A program made the position numbers and the translations under genes. Positions 25,294-34,137 of a stretch of DNA of 64,000 nucleotides are shown in pieces (position 1 is the first letter of the stretch; every line of letters begins with the position of its first letter). The notes under the pieces were generated by a model. That model was not told the origin of the DNA and did no database searches. It saw only the letters and a program-made list of their open reading frames with translations. Origin of the DNA: Pelagibacteraceae bacterium AG-426-L23 (GTDB lineage: Bacteria > Pseudomonadota > Alphaproteobacteria > Pelagibacterales > Pelagibacteraceae); assembly GCA_003213115.1 (NCBI GenBank), contig QCNU01000001.1, positions 62,001 through 126,000 of the forward strand. The letters run 5' to 3'.

Positions 25294-25626
25294 TTATCCT
25301 CCTGTAAAAAAATAGAACAATCTTGAAAAGACAGTATATTTTCCTTCTGCTACCATTAAACCTACAAAACAAGCTATCGCAGTCATTGGCCATAAAAGAA
25401 CATTAACTAATGCATATCGTTCCCAAAATAAATGCATAAAGAAAGCCATAATTAAACCAGCCTTTAAAAACATGAATATTAGAATCAAAGACCATCTCAA
25501 CAAACCTTGAAAATTGTACCAGTCAACCATGTAAGAAAAAAAGCTGAGTACAAACAACAGGCCCCATATCCATAAATATATACCTATTTTATGAGTAGTT
25601 GATTGTTCTTTTTTTGTATCATTCAT
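25294..25626 (-). CDS. Cytochrome c oxidase subunit IV, prokaryotic type
   Basis: A 110-residue protein with three transmembrane helices, matching the COX4_pro family: IGIYLWIWGLLFVLSFFSY, then LILIFMFLKAGLIMAFFMHL with the conserved K-A-x-x-I-x-x-F-F-M-H pattern, then MTAIACFVGLMVAEG. These small subunits stabilise the heme-copper oxidase. It lies between subunit III and the 87-residue membrane protein in one operon. Confidence 0.85.
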   Translation of the reverse strand: MNDTKKEQSTTHKIGIYLWIWGLLFVLSFFSYMVDWYNFQGLLRWSLILIFMFLKAGLIMAFFMHLFWERYALVNVLLWPMTAIACFVGLMVAEGKYTVFSRLFYFFTGG

Positions 25627-25635
25627 ATTTTTATA

Positions 25636-26343
25636 TTACCATAAATAAAAGAAAGCGAATATAAATACCCAAACCAAATCAACAAAATGCCAATAAAGAC
25701 CTAAAATCTCTATAGCTACATAGTCAGATTTCATTGTTGTAAAATAACCTCTTTTCCCAGTGTCAAAGTCTCCTCTGAAAACTTTTCTAGCAAAAATGAA
25801 TAAAAAGATTACACCTATAGATACATGGGTACCGTGAAACCCTGTTATCATAAAAAAGAAAGCTCCAAATTGTTCTGCGCCGAATGGGTTCCCCCAAGGT
25901 CTAACACCATCATGAAAAATTAGTTTTGACCACTCAAACGCCTGCATTCCTACAAAAGTTAATCCGCCAATAGCAGTTAATAGAACGAATAGACCGCACA
26001 TTTTTCTATTCTTTTCGTAACCATACTTTACAGCTAATGCCATTGTTCCACTGCTAGTTATTAAGACAAACGTCATTATAGCAATTAAAAGAAGAGGGAC
26101 TGGAACCCCAAATACCTCTAAGCCAAAAACTTCACTCGGATAAGGCCAAGGTTCAGTTACAGATGCTCTGACTTTCATATAAGCAACTAAAAAACAGCTA
26201 AAAACAAATGTGTCGCTTAGCAAGAAAATCCACATCATTGCTTTTCCCCAATTAACACCCTTAAATGTAGTTTGGTCTGAACCGATATCAGAAGACATGC
26301 CTTTAAAACCGCCCGGCAATTTATCTAATGTAGGATCTGTCAT
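25636..26343 (-). CDS. coxC: Cytochrome c oxidase subunit III
   Basis: A 235-residue heme-copper oxidase subunit III. It has an N-terminal soluble stretch, then membrane helices with the conserved GMQAFEWSKLIFHDG, ITGFHGTHVSIGVIFL and the C-terminal LYWHFVDLVWVFIFAFFYLW signatures. Subunit III supports proton uptake and stability. It follows coxA by six bases. A second subunit III-like gene lies at 29333. Confidence 0.94.
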   Translation of the reverse strand: MTDPTLDKLPGGFKGMSSDIGSDQTTFKGVNWGKAMMWIFLLSDTFVFSCFLVAYMKVRASVTEPWPYPSEVFGLEVFGVPVPLLLIAIMTFVLITSSGTMALAVKYGYEKNRKMCGLFVLLTAIGGLTFVGMQAFEWSKLIFHDGVRPWGNPFGAEQFGAFFFMITGFHGTHVSIGVIFLFIFARKVFRGDFDTGKRGYFTTMKSDYVAIEILGLYWHFVDLVWVFIFAFFYLW

Positions 26344-26349
26344 TTTAGT

Positions 26350-28179
26350 TTAAGTTTTTTCTACTTCTGCACCTAAAACTTCACTTGGTGGTGTCGTTTG
26401 GGTAATATAATCTTTTTTAGCACCTGGGACGTTATAATCATAAGCCCATCTATGCACCACTGGTAGTTTTTCTCCAAAATTTCCATGCTCTGGTGGCATG
26501 CTAGGAGTCAACCATTCTAGTGAGTTTGCTTTCCATGGATTTTTTTCTGCTCGTTTACCAAGTCTAAGACTTTTAACAACATTAAAAAAGAAGATAAACT
26601 GTGCTGCGCCTACTATAAACGCTGCTATACTTATGAATTCGTTCATACCTACTGCTGATGTAACGTAAGGACTATCGTACATTTCGAAGTATCTTCTAGG
26701 TACACCTATAAAACCTAAATAGTGCATTGGAAAATATATTGAGTATGCACCTAAAAAAGTAGTCCAGAAATGCCATTTACCTAACTTTTCATCCAAAAAT
26801 CTTCCAGTGATTAAAGGGAACCAGTGATATATGGCTCCAAAAATTACCATTAGTGGAGCGATACCCATCACCATGTGGAAGTGAGCGATAACAAAATATG
26901 TATCTGACAGAGGAACATCTACGACAACATTTCCTAAAAATATTCCAGTAATACCGCCATTCACAAAAGTAAGTATAAAACCTAAACAAAAAAGCATTAC
27001 GGTATTTAACCTAATATTTCCTCTCCATAAGGTTAAAATCCAATTATAAACTTTAAGAGCGGTTGGAACGGCAATTATAAGTGTAGTTGTAGCAAAGAAA
27101 AATCCAAACCAAGGAGTCATCCCGCTAACATACATGTGGTGTGCCCAAACAAAGAAGCTTAGTGCACCAATTATCACTATGGCCCATACCATCATTCTAT
27201 ATCCAAAAATATTTTTTCTAGAGTGTACAGATATTAAGTCTGAAACGATTCCAAAAGCTGGTAATGCTACAATGTAAACTTCGGGATGTCCAAAAAACCA
27301 AAAAAGATGTTGAAAAAGAATAGGGCTACCTCCATCGTACGATAGAAGCTCACCAGCTTTAATGATTGTTGGCATAAAGAAACTTGTTCCAAGTACTTTA
27401 TCTAAAGTCATCATGATAGAGCTTACTAATAGAGCTGGAAAAGCTAATAAAGCTAATACTGTTGCTGTAAAAATTCCCCAAATAGTTAAAGGCATTCTCA
27501 TTAAAGTCATACCTCTAGTTCTTGCTTGTAAAATTGTAATTACGTAATTTAAACCTCCCATAGTAAAACCAATTACGAAAAGAGATAGAGAGATTAACAT
27601 TAATAAAATTCCATATTCTGAACCCGGAGTTCCTTCTAAAATAGCTTGTGGTGGATAAAGTGTCCAACCTGAACCAGTGGGACCACCTGGCACAAAAAAA
27701 CTTGCCATTAAAACAACAACTGCAACAAAAAACATCCAATAACTAAGCATATTTACGTATGGAAAGACCATATCTCTTGCTCCGACCATTAATGGTATTA
27801 AGTAATTTCCAAACCCACCCAAAAATAATGCTGTTAATAGATAAACAACCATTATCATTCCATGCATTGTTACGAATTGATAATATGACTCTGCTGTTAA
27901 AAATGGAAAGAGTTCAGGAAAGCCTAACTGCATCCTCATCATCCAAGAAAGAATAAGACCAACGACACCTGTAAATACTGCTGTAAGAGTATACTGAATT
28001 CCAATTACCTTGGCGTCCTGACAAAAAATCCATTTAGTTATAAAACTATGACCATGATAAAGATCTTGCTCTGGTATCTCAGCAGGTCTAACGTAATCTA
28101 TATCTGTGCCTCCACCAGAAACGCTTGAGGATTTCGTTTTAATTTTTGAACTTTTTTTTATGTTTAAATCATCTGACAT
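26350..28179 (-). CDS. coxA: Cytochrome c oxidase subunit I
   Basis: The catalytic subunit reduces O2 and pumps protons. The 609-residue protein, slightly long through N- and C-terminal extensions, has the D-channel region GGFGNYLIPLMVGARDM, the CuB and cross-linked Tyr motif FFGHPEVYIVALP with the pump glutamate of A1-type enzymes, the histidine pair WAHHMYVSG, the K-channel lysine in PTALKVYNW, and heme ligands in VIAHFHMVMG. The N-terminal 35 residues are a polar serine/lysine tail. It is in the operon coxB-coxA-coxC-IV-orf87-ctaB. Confidence 0.97.
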   Translation of the reverse strand: MSDDLNIKKSSKIKTKSSSVSGGGTDIDYVRPAEIPEQDLYHGHSFITKWIFCQDAKVIGIQYTLTAVFTGVVGLILSWMMRMQLGFPELFPFLTAESYYQFVTMHGMIMVVYLLTALFLGGFGNYLIPLMVGARDMVFPYVNMLSYWMFFVAVVVLMASFFVPGGPTGSGWTLYPPQAILEGTPGSEYGILLMLISLSLFVIGFTMGGLNYVITILQARTRGMTLMRMPLTIWGIFTATVLALLAFPALLVSSIMMTLDKVLGTSFFMPTIIKAGELLSYDGGSPILFQHLFWFFGHPEVYIVALPAFGIVSDLISVHSRKNIFGYRMMVWAIVIIGALSFFVWAHHMYVSGMTPWFGFFFATTTLIIAVPTALKVYNWILTLWRGNIRLNTVMLFCLGFILTFVNGGITGIFLGNVVVDVPLSDTYFVIAHFHMVMGIAPLMVIFGAIYHWFPLITGRFLDEKLGKWHFWTTFLGAYSIYFPMHYLGFIGVPRRYFEMYDSPYVTSAVGMNEFISIAAFIVGAAQFIFFFNVVKSLRLGKRAEKNPWKANSLEWLTPSMPPEHGNFGEKLPVVHRWAYDYNVPGAKKDYITQTTPPSEVLGAEVEKT

Positions 28180-28199
28180 TTTTTTCTCTTACATATACT

Positions 28200-29102
28200 T
28201 TATTTATCATTTAATAAATTGTTAATTTTAGCCAACTGTTTATTTTTAATGTTCTTATTCTTTTGTTTGGCTATAAAACTTGAAAATGTATCATGTTCTG
28301 CGAGCCATTTATTGTAATTTTCCTCGTCTTCAACTATTACTAATCCTCTCATTGCATAATGACCAACTCCACAATACTCTGCGCATAATACTTCATACTC
28401 TCCATTTTTATTAGGCTCAAACCAATAAAAACTGACTATCCCTGGTACGGCATCCATTTTAGCTCTGAATTGAGGAACATAATAATTATGCAAAACATCT
28501 ATTGATCTTAATAAAATCTTAACTGGTCTGTCTTTTGCTAAATGTAATTCTTCACTCTCTATTATGATATCATCTTTGCCATTTGGATCATCTAAATTTA
28601 TACCGAAGGGATTTGCATCACTGATAATTTTATTGCTTGACGTTCCTAGTTTTCCGTCTTCACCCGGCAATCTGTATTTCCATCCCCACTGCCATGCCAT
28701 TACTTCAACATGTTGAGCGTTGTCTGGCACTTTGATGTAATCATTCCAAACAAGAAGGCCTGGCGCTAAAAGAGCTACTACACCTAGAGTAGTCAACCAA
28801 GTTAGATGAAATTCTAATTTTTTATCTTCGGGTTTATACTCAACTTTTCGCCCCTCTTTATATTTGTATCTAAAAATACAATAGACCATAAATAAAGCTA
28901 CTAAGATAAAAACTCCTCCACCTATCCAGAAAGATAAAATAATCGTATCATCCATTTTACTCCAGTTTGAGGCGATGTCTGTCCACCACCAAGGTGTCCA
29001 AAAATGAAAAGCTATTGAACCAATTATTACCCCTAAAAAAACAAGACCTGTCCACATATGAAATAAGTTATAAAATAAAAGACCAATATAACCTAGGGAC
29101 AA
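28200..29102 (-). CDS. coxB: Cytochrome c oxidase subunit II
   Basis: Subunit II accepts electrons from cytochrome c at the CuA centre. The C-terminal cupredoxin domain has the early CuA histidine in DVLHNYYVPQF and the CuA motif CAEYCGVGHYAM. The N-terminus has an extra hydrophobic helix (WTGLVFLGVIIGSIAFHFW) before the usual two (LSFWIGGGVFILVALFMVY and TLGVVALLAPGLLVWND). The 300-residue frame begins at a TTG; an ATG at 29057 would give 285 residues and is a fair alternative. No covalent heme motif (CXXCH) is present. Confidence 0.93.
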   Translation of the reverse strand: MSLGYIGLLFYNLFHMWTGLVFLGVIIGSIAFHFWTPWWWTDIASNWSKMDDTIILSFWIGGGVFILVALFMVYCIFRYKYKEGRKVEYKPEDKKLEFHLTWLTTLGVVALLAPGLLVWNDYIKVPDNAQHVEVMAWQWGWKYRLPGEDGKLGTSSNKIISDANPFGINLDDPNGKDDIIIESEELHLAKDRPVKILLRSIDVLHNYYVPQFRAKMDAVPGIVSFYWFEPNKNGEYEVLCAEYCGVGHYAMRGLVIVEDEENYNKWLAEHDTFSSFIAKQKNKNIKNKQLAKINNLLNDK

Positions 29103-29134
29103 AATGTCTTATAAAATGTATATACTCTCTCAAA

Positions 29135-29326
29135 ATGATTGGAAAATTGGGAATTTTAATATCTATACTTCTGTTAATTCTCCTTTTTTTTATAGTAATT
29201 TCACTAGGTGCAGGAGTCTTCAAAAAAGGGGAAAAAAAACCTGAAATTAAAAAATATCTAAAGTCAGTTTATCTTTTATTATTATTTATAGCTATCTTGG
29301 GATGTATTTTAGTTTTATTTTTATAA
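29135..29326 (+). CDS. Small two-helix membrane protein
   Basis: A 63-residue frame starting at the ATG at 29135, divergent from coxB. It has two hydrophobic helices, LGILISILLLILLFFIVIS and SVYLLLLFIAILGCILVLF, linked by a basic loop (GVFKKGEKKPEIKKYLK). The layout resembles the small twin-transmembrane HIG1-like proteins linked to respiratory complexes, but the similarity is only in architecture. It is convergent with the second subunit III gene, 6 bases away. An upstream TTG-extended frame overlapping coxB is not believable. Confidence 0.5.
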   Translation: MIGKLGILISILLLILLFFIVISLGAGVFKKGEKKPEIKKYLKSVYLLLLFIAILGCILVLFL

Positions 29327-29332
29327 TTATGC

Positions 29333-30016
29333 TTACGAAATTAAAGATTTGCACCAAGCTATGAACGCATCATTAAAAACATAAATAATTAGAAAAAACA
29401 CTAACCATATTACAAGTAAAAAAGTCCAATACAAAGAAAGTGCCTCGACATTTTTTTTCTCTTTTAAAATTTCTTTATTTTCTAATTTAAGAATTTTTGA
29501 ACAAGTTTTCCCCCAAAATAATAAACCACCTAACAAGTGTAGGCCATGCAAAGCAGTGAAAAAATAAAAAGATGTAAAATAAGAATTGGTTGATACAACT
29601 TTTCCACTTTCAATTAATTGAAACCAAAAAAATATTTGTCCAAATAAAAAAAGATAACTTAAGCCACCAACAAGAATAAGATTTTTTTTAATATTGGATA
29701 TATCATTATTTAATAAATCTTTTGTGATTTTTCTAAAAACATAAGCAACAGAAAATAAAACAAAAGTATTAAACCAAAGTAAATTTGGTCTTAAGAGAAA
29801 CATAGTATCTTGATCTCCTGGGATAGTGTACAGGTAACCTGTCACTACAAGACTAAAAAGAACTGTACTAACACCAAAAATTACAATAACTGCAGAAACT
29901 TGTGGCGATAGTCCTTTAAATGTTTTTCCTTGGTGAATGTCATCGATTTTAGCCTGACTATCCTCCCACGGTTTTTCTACTAGTGTGCCAAATAATTTCT
30001 TTATAAAACTAGACAT
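29333..30016 (-). CDS. Second heme-copper oxidase subunit III-like protein
   Basis: A 227-residue membrane protein of the subunit III superfamily, more divergent than coxC. It has helices such as VIVIFGVSTVLFSLVVTGYL and the recognisable FYFFTALHGLHLLGGLLFW and EALSLYWTFLLVIWLVFFLI signatures (H and W positions of family III). Some rhizobial oxidase loci (coxMNOP) likewise encode two subunit III proteins, a known precedent. Its start is 20 bases from the divergent sco gene. Confidence 0.85.
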   Translation of the reverse strand: MSSFIKKLFGTLVEKPWEDSQAKIDDIHQGKTFKGLSPQVSAVIVIFGVSTVLFSLVVTGYLYTIPGDQDTMFLLRPNLLWFNTFVLFSVAYVFRKITKDLLNNDISNIKKNLILVGGLSYLFLFGQIFFWFQLIESGKVVSTNSYFTSFYFFTALHGLHLLGGLLFWGKTCSKILKLENKEILKEKKNVEALSLYWTFLLVIWLVFFLIIYVFNDAFIAWCKSLIS

Positions 30017-30036
30017 ATCTATTATTTATATCACTA

Positions 30037-30621
30037 ATGAAAATAAAAACATCATTAACAATTATAACTGGCTGTTTTATCATTTTTTTATTTATAATGT
30101 TGCCAATATTTTTATCTTTGCAAAATCAAAAAGATGAATATGTCGCATCGGTAACTGGATCATCGTTTTCATTAAAAGATGTAAATAATAATATTATAAC
30201 TGAAAAATCTTTTAAAAGTCCAGCAACTGCTCTTTTTTTTGGTTTTACTAATTGCCCTGATGTATGTCCAATTACTCTAAATAAATTAAGTTTCATAATG
30301 AATGAACTAAAGAAAGAAAAGGGGAAATTAAAAGTATTTTTTATAAGTATCGACCCTCAGAGAGATACACCAGAAGTAATGAAAAACTACTTAAGTTCAT
30401 TTGAAAATGAAATAATTGGTATAACCGGAGAAGCAGAGAAAATTTTTACTTTATCTAAGTCTTGGGGAATAAAAAGTCAAAAAATTTTTTCAGAGGACGG
30501 TAATTATACTGTAGACCACAGTTCCCCTATCCTACTTTTAAAGAACGGAAAATACGCTAACCGTATTACTCACCATAATGATATTAAAGAGGCTCTAAAA
30601 ATAATTAAAAAAATATTATAA
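30037..30621 (+). CDS. SCO1/SenC copper chaperone
   Basis: SCO proteins deliver copper to the CuA site of subunit II. The 194-residue protein has an N-terminal membrane anchor (IITGCFIIFLFIMLPIFLSL) and a thioredoxin-fold domain with the copper motif FTNCPDVCPITL near residue 75, FISIDPQRDTPEVM, and the conserved His in YTVDHSSPILLL. It is next to the oxidase genes. Its stop abuts that of the convergent rsmE in the palindrome TTATAA. Confidence 0.93.
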   Translation: MKIKTSLTIITGCFIIFLFIMLPIFLSLQNQKDEYVASVTGSSFSLKDVNNNIITEKSFKSPATALFFGFTNCPDVCPITLNKLSFIMNELKKEKGKLKVFFISIDPQRDTPEVMKNYLSSFENEIIGITGEAEKIFTLSKSWGIKSQKIFSEDGNYTVDHSSPILLLKNGKYANRITHHNDIKEALKIIKKIL

Positions 30622-31323
30622 TTTTAAAAAATAATTAACAAGCGTTAAGGCAGAAATTGAGGCTGTTTCTGTTTTCAAAATATTTTTTGATAATGAAAAG
30701 GGTTTTGCATTTTTTATAGATAAAATCAATTCTCTCTCCATAGGAGAAAAGTCACCTTCTGGACCAATTAAAATATTTAAAAATTTACTGTCTTCTAAAT
30801 CTTCAGTTTTTAAATGGTCTTTTGAGTTTACATCAGCAAATAAAAGTTTAGTAGATACATCTAAGTTCATTAAAAATTCTCTCAATTTTATAACCTTAGA
30901 AATTTCAGGAGGAACTAATCGATTAGATTGTTCTGTTGCTTCAATAGCAATTTTTTTTGCTCTATCGTAATTCAATTCTTTTACCTCTGTTCTCTCTGAT
31001 ACAACTGGAATTATCTTGCTCACACCAAGTTCTGTAGCTTTTTGTAAAATTATTTCCATTGGATTTTTCTTTACTAAACAAATTGCCAGCTCAATTTTAG
31101 ATGAACTACTAGCTTTTTTTATTTTTTCTAAAAATTTGACCTCTGCTCTGTCTTTATTTAAAAAAATAATTTCACTTTTCCACTCTCCATCTTTATTGAA
31201 AAAATTAATTCCAGATCCTCTCTTAAGCCTCATTACGTTTACGACATAATGGGTGTGTTCCTTAGTTAATAATTCTGTAGTATTTTCAACTATACTGTTA
31301 GGGTGATATAATCTAATATTCAT
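30616..31323 (-). CDS. rsmE: 16S rRNA (uracil-1498-N3)-methyltransferase
   Basis: RsmE methylates U1498 of 16S rRNA in the decoding centre. With the ATG at 31323 (MNIRLYHP) the protein has 235 residues, typical of the family. The SPOUT-fold motifs are present: KATELGVSKIIPVVSERTEV, AIEATEQSNRLVPPEI and ILIGPEGDFSPMERELI, ending with ILKTETASISALTLV. The longer frame to 31374 overlaps the CDGSH start and is rejected. It is divergent from the CDGSH gene. Confidence 0.93.
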   Translation of the reverse strand: MNIRLYHPNSIVENTTELLTKEHTHYVVNVMRLKRGSGINFFNKDGEWKSEIIFLNKDRAEVKFLEKIKKASSSSKIELAICLVKKNPMEIILQKATELGVSKIIPVVSERTEVKELNYDRAKKIAIEATEQSNRLVPPEISKVIKLREFLMNLDVSTKLLFADVNSKDHLKTEDLEDSKFLNILIGPEGDFSPMERELILSIKNAKPFSLSKNILKTETASISALTLVNYFLKL

Positions 31324-31372
31324 AAATATTTTATATAATATAAAAAAATTAGGTTTATTAAAGGAGCTTATC

Positions 31373-31612
31373 ATGTCAAAAGGTGAAAGAGCAGGAGATT
31401 CTCCAATTGGAATAGATGTGGTCGAAGGAAAATCATATTATTGGTGTGCCTGCGGTAAAAGTTTAAAACAACCATTCTGTGATGGATCACATAAAGGCAC
31501 AGAATTTAAATCATTAGTTTATAAAGCCGATCAATCTAAAAAAGTTTTTTTCTGTACGTGTAAACAAACAAATGATCAGCCATTGTGTGATGGCGCTCAT
31601 AACATAAAATAG
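31373..31612 (+). CDS. CDGSH iron-sulfur domain protein with two motifs
   Basis: A 79-residue protein made of two CDGSH-type 2Fe-2S binding units in tandem: CACGKSLKQPFCDGSH and CTCKQTNDQPLCDGAH. Each supplies three Cys and one His. CDGSH proteins act in redox or iron-sulfur transfer; a precise role is unknown. A good ribosome site (AAGGAG, 31361-31366) and a TATAAT (31334-31339) precede it. It starts a run with a haloacid dehalogenase, pirin and quinone oxidoreductase. Confidence 0.93.
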   Translation: MSKGERAGDSPIGIDVVEGKSYYWCACGKSLKQPFCDGSHKGTEFKSLVYKADQSKKVFFCTCKQTNDQPLCDGAHNIK

Positions 31613-31615
31613 ACA

Positions 31616-32275
31616 ATGAATACAAAAGCTGTAGTATTTGATGCCTATGGTACGCTGTTTGACGTAAACTCAGCTGCAGAAAAATGCAAAGATAAAATTG
31701 GAGATAAGTGGGAAGCTTTTGCAAATTTTTGGAGAACTACTCAACTTGAATATACTTGGCTTAGAAGTCTTATGAAAAGGCACAAAGATTTCTGGCAGAT
31801 CACAGGAGATAGCTTAGATAAATCAATGAAAGTTTTTAATATCGATAAGAGTATGAAAAAAGAATTATTAAATCTTTATAAAGTTTTATCGCCATATCCT
31901 GAAGTAAATGAAGTTTTAAATAATTTAAAAAAGAAAAATCTAAAACTCGCTATACTTTCTAATGGAACACCTAGTCTTTTAAATGAATTAGTCAAAAGTA
32001 ATAACCTAAGCAATTTATTTGATGATCTTTTTTCAATTGAGGAGGTCAAAGTTTATAAACCTGACTCAAAAGTTTATGAGATACCAGTTAAAAAATATAA
32101 CATTAAACCTAACGAAATAACTTTTTTAAGTGCGAATACTTGGGATGTTTCTGGAGGTGGAAACTATGGTTATAACGCTGTTTGGGTAAACAGAAATAAA
32201 TCACAGTTTGATAACCTTGATTATCACCCGAAAAATGAAATTGGCAACTTATCGCAGCTACTTGATAAAATTTAA
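31616..32275 (+). CDS. Haloacid dehalogenase, type II
   Basis: Type II (L-2-haloacid) dehalogenases hydrolyse 2-haloalkanoic acids to hydroxy acids. The 219-residue HAD protein has the nucleophile in VFDAYGTLFDV, the second motif LAILSNGTP, the lysine in VKVYKPDSKVYE, and the family-specific LSANTWDVSGGGNYGYNAVW followed by VNR. This last stretch separates type II dehalogenases from general phosphatases, although the substrate is unproven. It is three bases after the CDGSH gene. Confidence 0.87.
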   Translation: MNTKAVVFDAYGTLFDVNSAAEKCKDKIGDKWEAFANFWRTTQLEYTWLRSLMKRHKDFWQITGDSLDKSMKVFNIDKSMKKELLNLYKVLSPYPEVNEVLNNLKKKNLKLAILSNGTPSLLNELVKSNNLSNLFDDLFSIEEVKVYKPDSKVYEIPVKKYNIKPNEITFLSANTWDVSGGGNYGYNAVWVNRNKSQFDNLDYHPKNEIGNLSQLLDKI

Positions 32276-32295
32276 ACTTTTAATATATTTGTTGT

Positions 32296-33138
32296 ATGTC
32301 ACAAATTGAAGTTAAAAAAATTATAAAAGCTATTAGTACATCTGATGGTGCAGGTGTTAAGTTAAAAAGAAGTATTGGTACTCCTGAGGCAGATTATATT
32401 GATCCATTTCTTATGCTTGATGAATTTGGATCAGAAAATAAAGACGATTATATTGCAGGTTTTCCTCCACACCCTCATAGAGGAATTGAAACAGTAACTT
32501 ATATGTTAAATGGAGAGTTTGAACACAAGGATAGCACTGGAGCTAAAGGGATTATGGCCTCTGGCGATGTACAATGGATGAAAACAGGGAGAGGAATAAT
32601 TCATTCTGAAATGCCTGCTATGAAAGAAGGTAAGTTATTAGGCTTTCAATTATGGATTAATATGCCAGCTAAATTAAAAAAGAATAAACCTGAGTATCTT
32701 TATATTAAGGGAAATGAGCTAGGAACTTATAAAGATAATGACAAAATTGTTAAAGTAATTGCTGGAAAATATGAAAGTGCGGAAGGGCCTGAAAAAAATC
32801 ACAACGTTGAACCAATTTATTTTCATATATTTTTAAATGAGGATAAAGATTTTATATGTGATGTGCCCGAAGGACACAACAGTTTCATATATTTACTAAA
32901 AGGCGAGCTTAAAATTGGTGACAAAGGTCACAGTAAAACATCTGACTCAAATTTAATTTTACTTGAGAGAGGTAACAAACTTACTATTAAAGCTCAAAGA
33001 AAATCTGAATTCTTATTTATTGCTGGTAAGCCAATCGGTGAGCCAATAGCTAGAGGCGGTCCTTTTGTAATGAATACAAAAGCTGAAATACTTGAAGCTA
33101 TTCAAGATTATAATAAAGGAAAATTTGCTAAATATTAA
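32296..33138 (+). CDS. Pirin family protein
   Basis: Pirins are bicupin proteins; some degrade quercetin and some act as redox sensors. The 280-residue protein shows the N-terminal metal site in GFPPHPHRGIETVTYML and then FEHKDSTGAKGIMASGDVQW and RGIIHSEMP. The C-terminal cupin lacks the same density of histidines, as is usual. It lies in the run CDGSH-haloacid dehalogenase-pirin-quinone oxidoreductase with gaps of about 20 bases. Confidence 0.92.
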   Translation: MSQIEVKKIIKAISTSDGAGVKLKRSIGTPEADYIDPFLMLDEFGSENKDDYIAGFPPHPHRGIETVTYMLNGEFEHKDSTGAKGIMASGDVQWMKTGRGIIHSEMPAMKEGKLLGFQLWINMPAKLKKNKPEYLYIKGNELGTYKDNDKIVKVIAGKYESAEGPEKNHNVEPIYFHIFLNEDKDFICDVPEGHNSFIYLLKGELKIGDKGHSKTSDSNLILLERGNKLTIKAQRKSEFLFIAGKPIGEPIARGGPFVMNTKAEILEAIQDYNKGKFAKY

Positions 33139-33162
33139 AAGTTCAAGTACGTTCCACAGCAA

Positions 33163-34137
33163 ATGCCTAAATCAATAATAATTAAAAAAAATGGTGGTCC
33201 GGAAGTTTTAGAGCTGCAGGATGTAAATATAGGTTCACCTAGCCCAGATGAAATTAAGGTGACTAATCATGCGATTGGACTAAATTATATTGATACTTAT
33301 CATAGGTCCGGATTATATCCGGTTAAATTACCTAGTGGAATTGGTTTAGAAGCAGCTGGAAAAATTGATGAAGTAGGATCTAATGTTACAGAGTTTAACA
33401 AAGGTGATAATATAGCTTATGCATCGGTGCCCCTTGGAGCCTATGCTCAACAAAGGATAATACCCGCAAAAATAGTAGTAAAAATCCCTGACGGTATTTC
33501 ATATACACAAGCTGCAACTTTAATGACTAAAGGTTTAACAACAAATTACCTACTTTCTAAAACGTATAAATTAAAAGCAGGTGAAACAGTATTATTTCAT
33601 GCAGCAGCTGGGGGAGTTGGTCAAATATTTGCTCAATGGGCAAATAGCATAGGAGCAAAAGTAATTGGAACTGTAGGCTCGGATGAAAAAATAAGCATAG
33701 CAAAAGAAAATGGTTATGCTCATGTTATTAATTATTCAAAAGATGATTTTGCAAAAGAAGTTATGAAGTTTACAAATAATGAAGGTGTTCCAGCTGTGTT
33801 CGATGGTGTTGGTAAAAATACTTTTCACAAATCACTTGAGTGTTTAAAAATAAGAGGAATGATGATTAGTTTTGGTAATGCTTCAGGTCCATTGGATCCA
33901 GTAAATGTACCTAAAGATATCCAGCCTAAAGGTCTTTATTTAACAAGGCCTTCGATTGCTCAATACTTTACAAATCAGAAAGAACTTCAAAAAGGGGCGG
34001 ATGATGTTTTTAAAAAAGTTAAATTTGGAAAAATTAAAATAAAAGTTTCAAAAGAATATAAGCTGGCTCATGCCAAGCAAGCTCATGAGGATTTGGAGTC
34101 TAGAAAATTAACAGGCCCAGCTGTTTTAATTCCCTAA
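33163..34137 (+). CDS. NADPH:quinone oxidoreductase (zinc-independent MDR)
   Basis: A 324-residue medium-chain reductase without zinc ligands. The N-terminal half has NYIDTYHRSGLYPVKLPSG and GLEAAGKIDEVGSNVTEF; the NADP-binding fold begins with ETVLFHAAAGGVGQIFAQWA near residue 142. This matches the QOR family, which reduces quinones or enals. The next gene starts on its stop codon (TAATG). Its grouping with pirin and CDGSH proteins suggests redox stress work; this is inferred. Confidence 0.9.
   Translation: MPKSIIIKKNGGPEVLELQDVNIGSPSPDEIKVTNHAIGLNYIDTYHRSGLYPVKLPSGIGLEAAGKIDEVGSNVTEFNKGDNIAYASVPLGAYAQQRIIPAKIVVKIPDGISYTQAATLMTKGLTTNYLLSKTYKLKAGETVLFHAAAGGVGQIFAQWANSIGAKVIGTVGSDEKISIAKENGYAHVINYSKDDFAKEVMKFTNNEGVPAVFDGVGKNTFHKSLECLKIRGMMISFGNASGPLDPVNVPKDIQPKGLYLTRPSIAQYFTNQKELQKGADDVFKKVKFGKIKIKVSKEYKLAHAKQAHEDLESRKLTGPAVLIP

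Noticed and set aside
28967-29134. Upstream extension of the small plus-strand frame at 29135
   Set aside because: It overlaps coxB antisense and has no membrane-protein character; only the ATG at 29135 is plausible.
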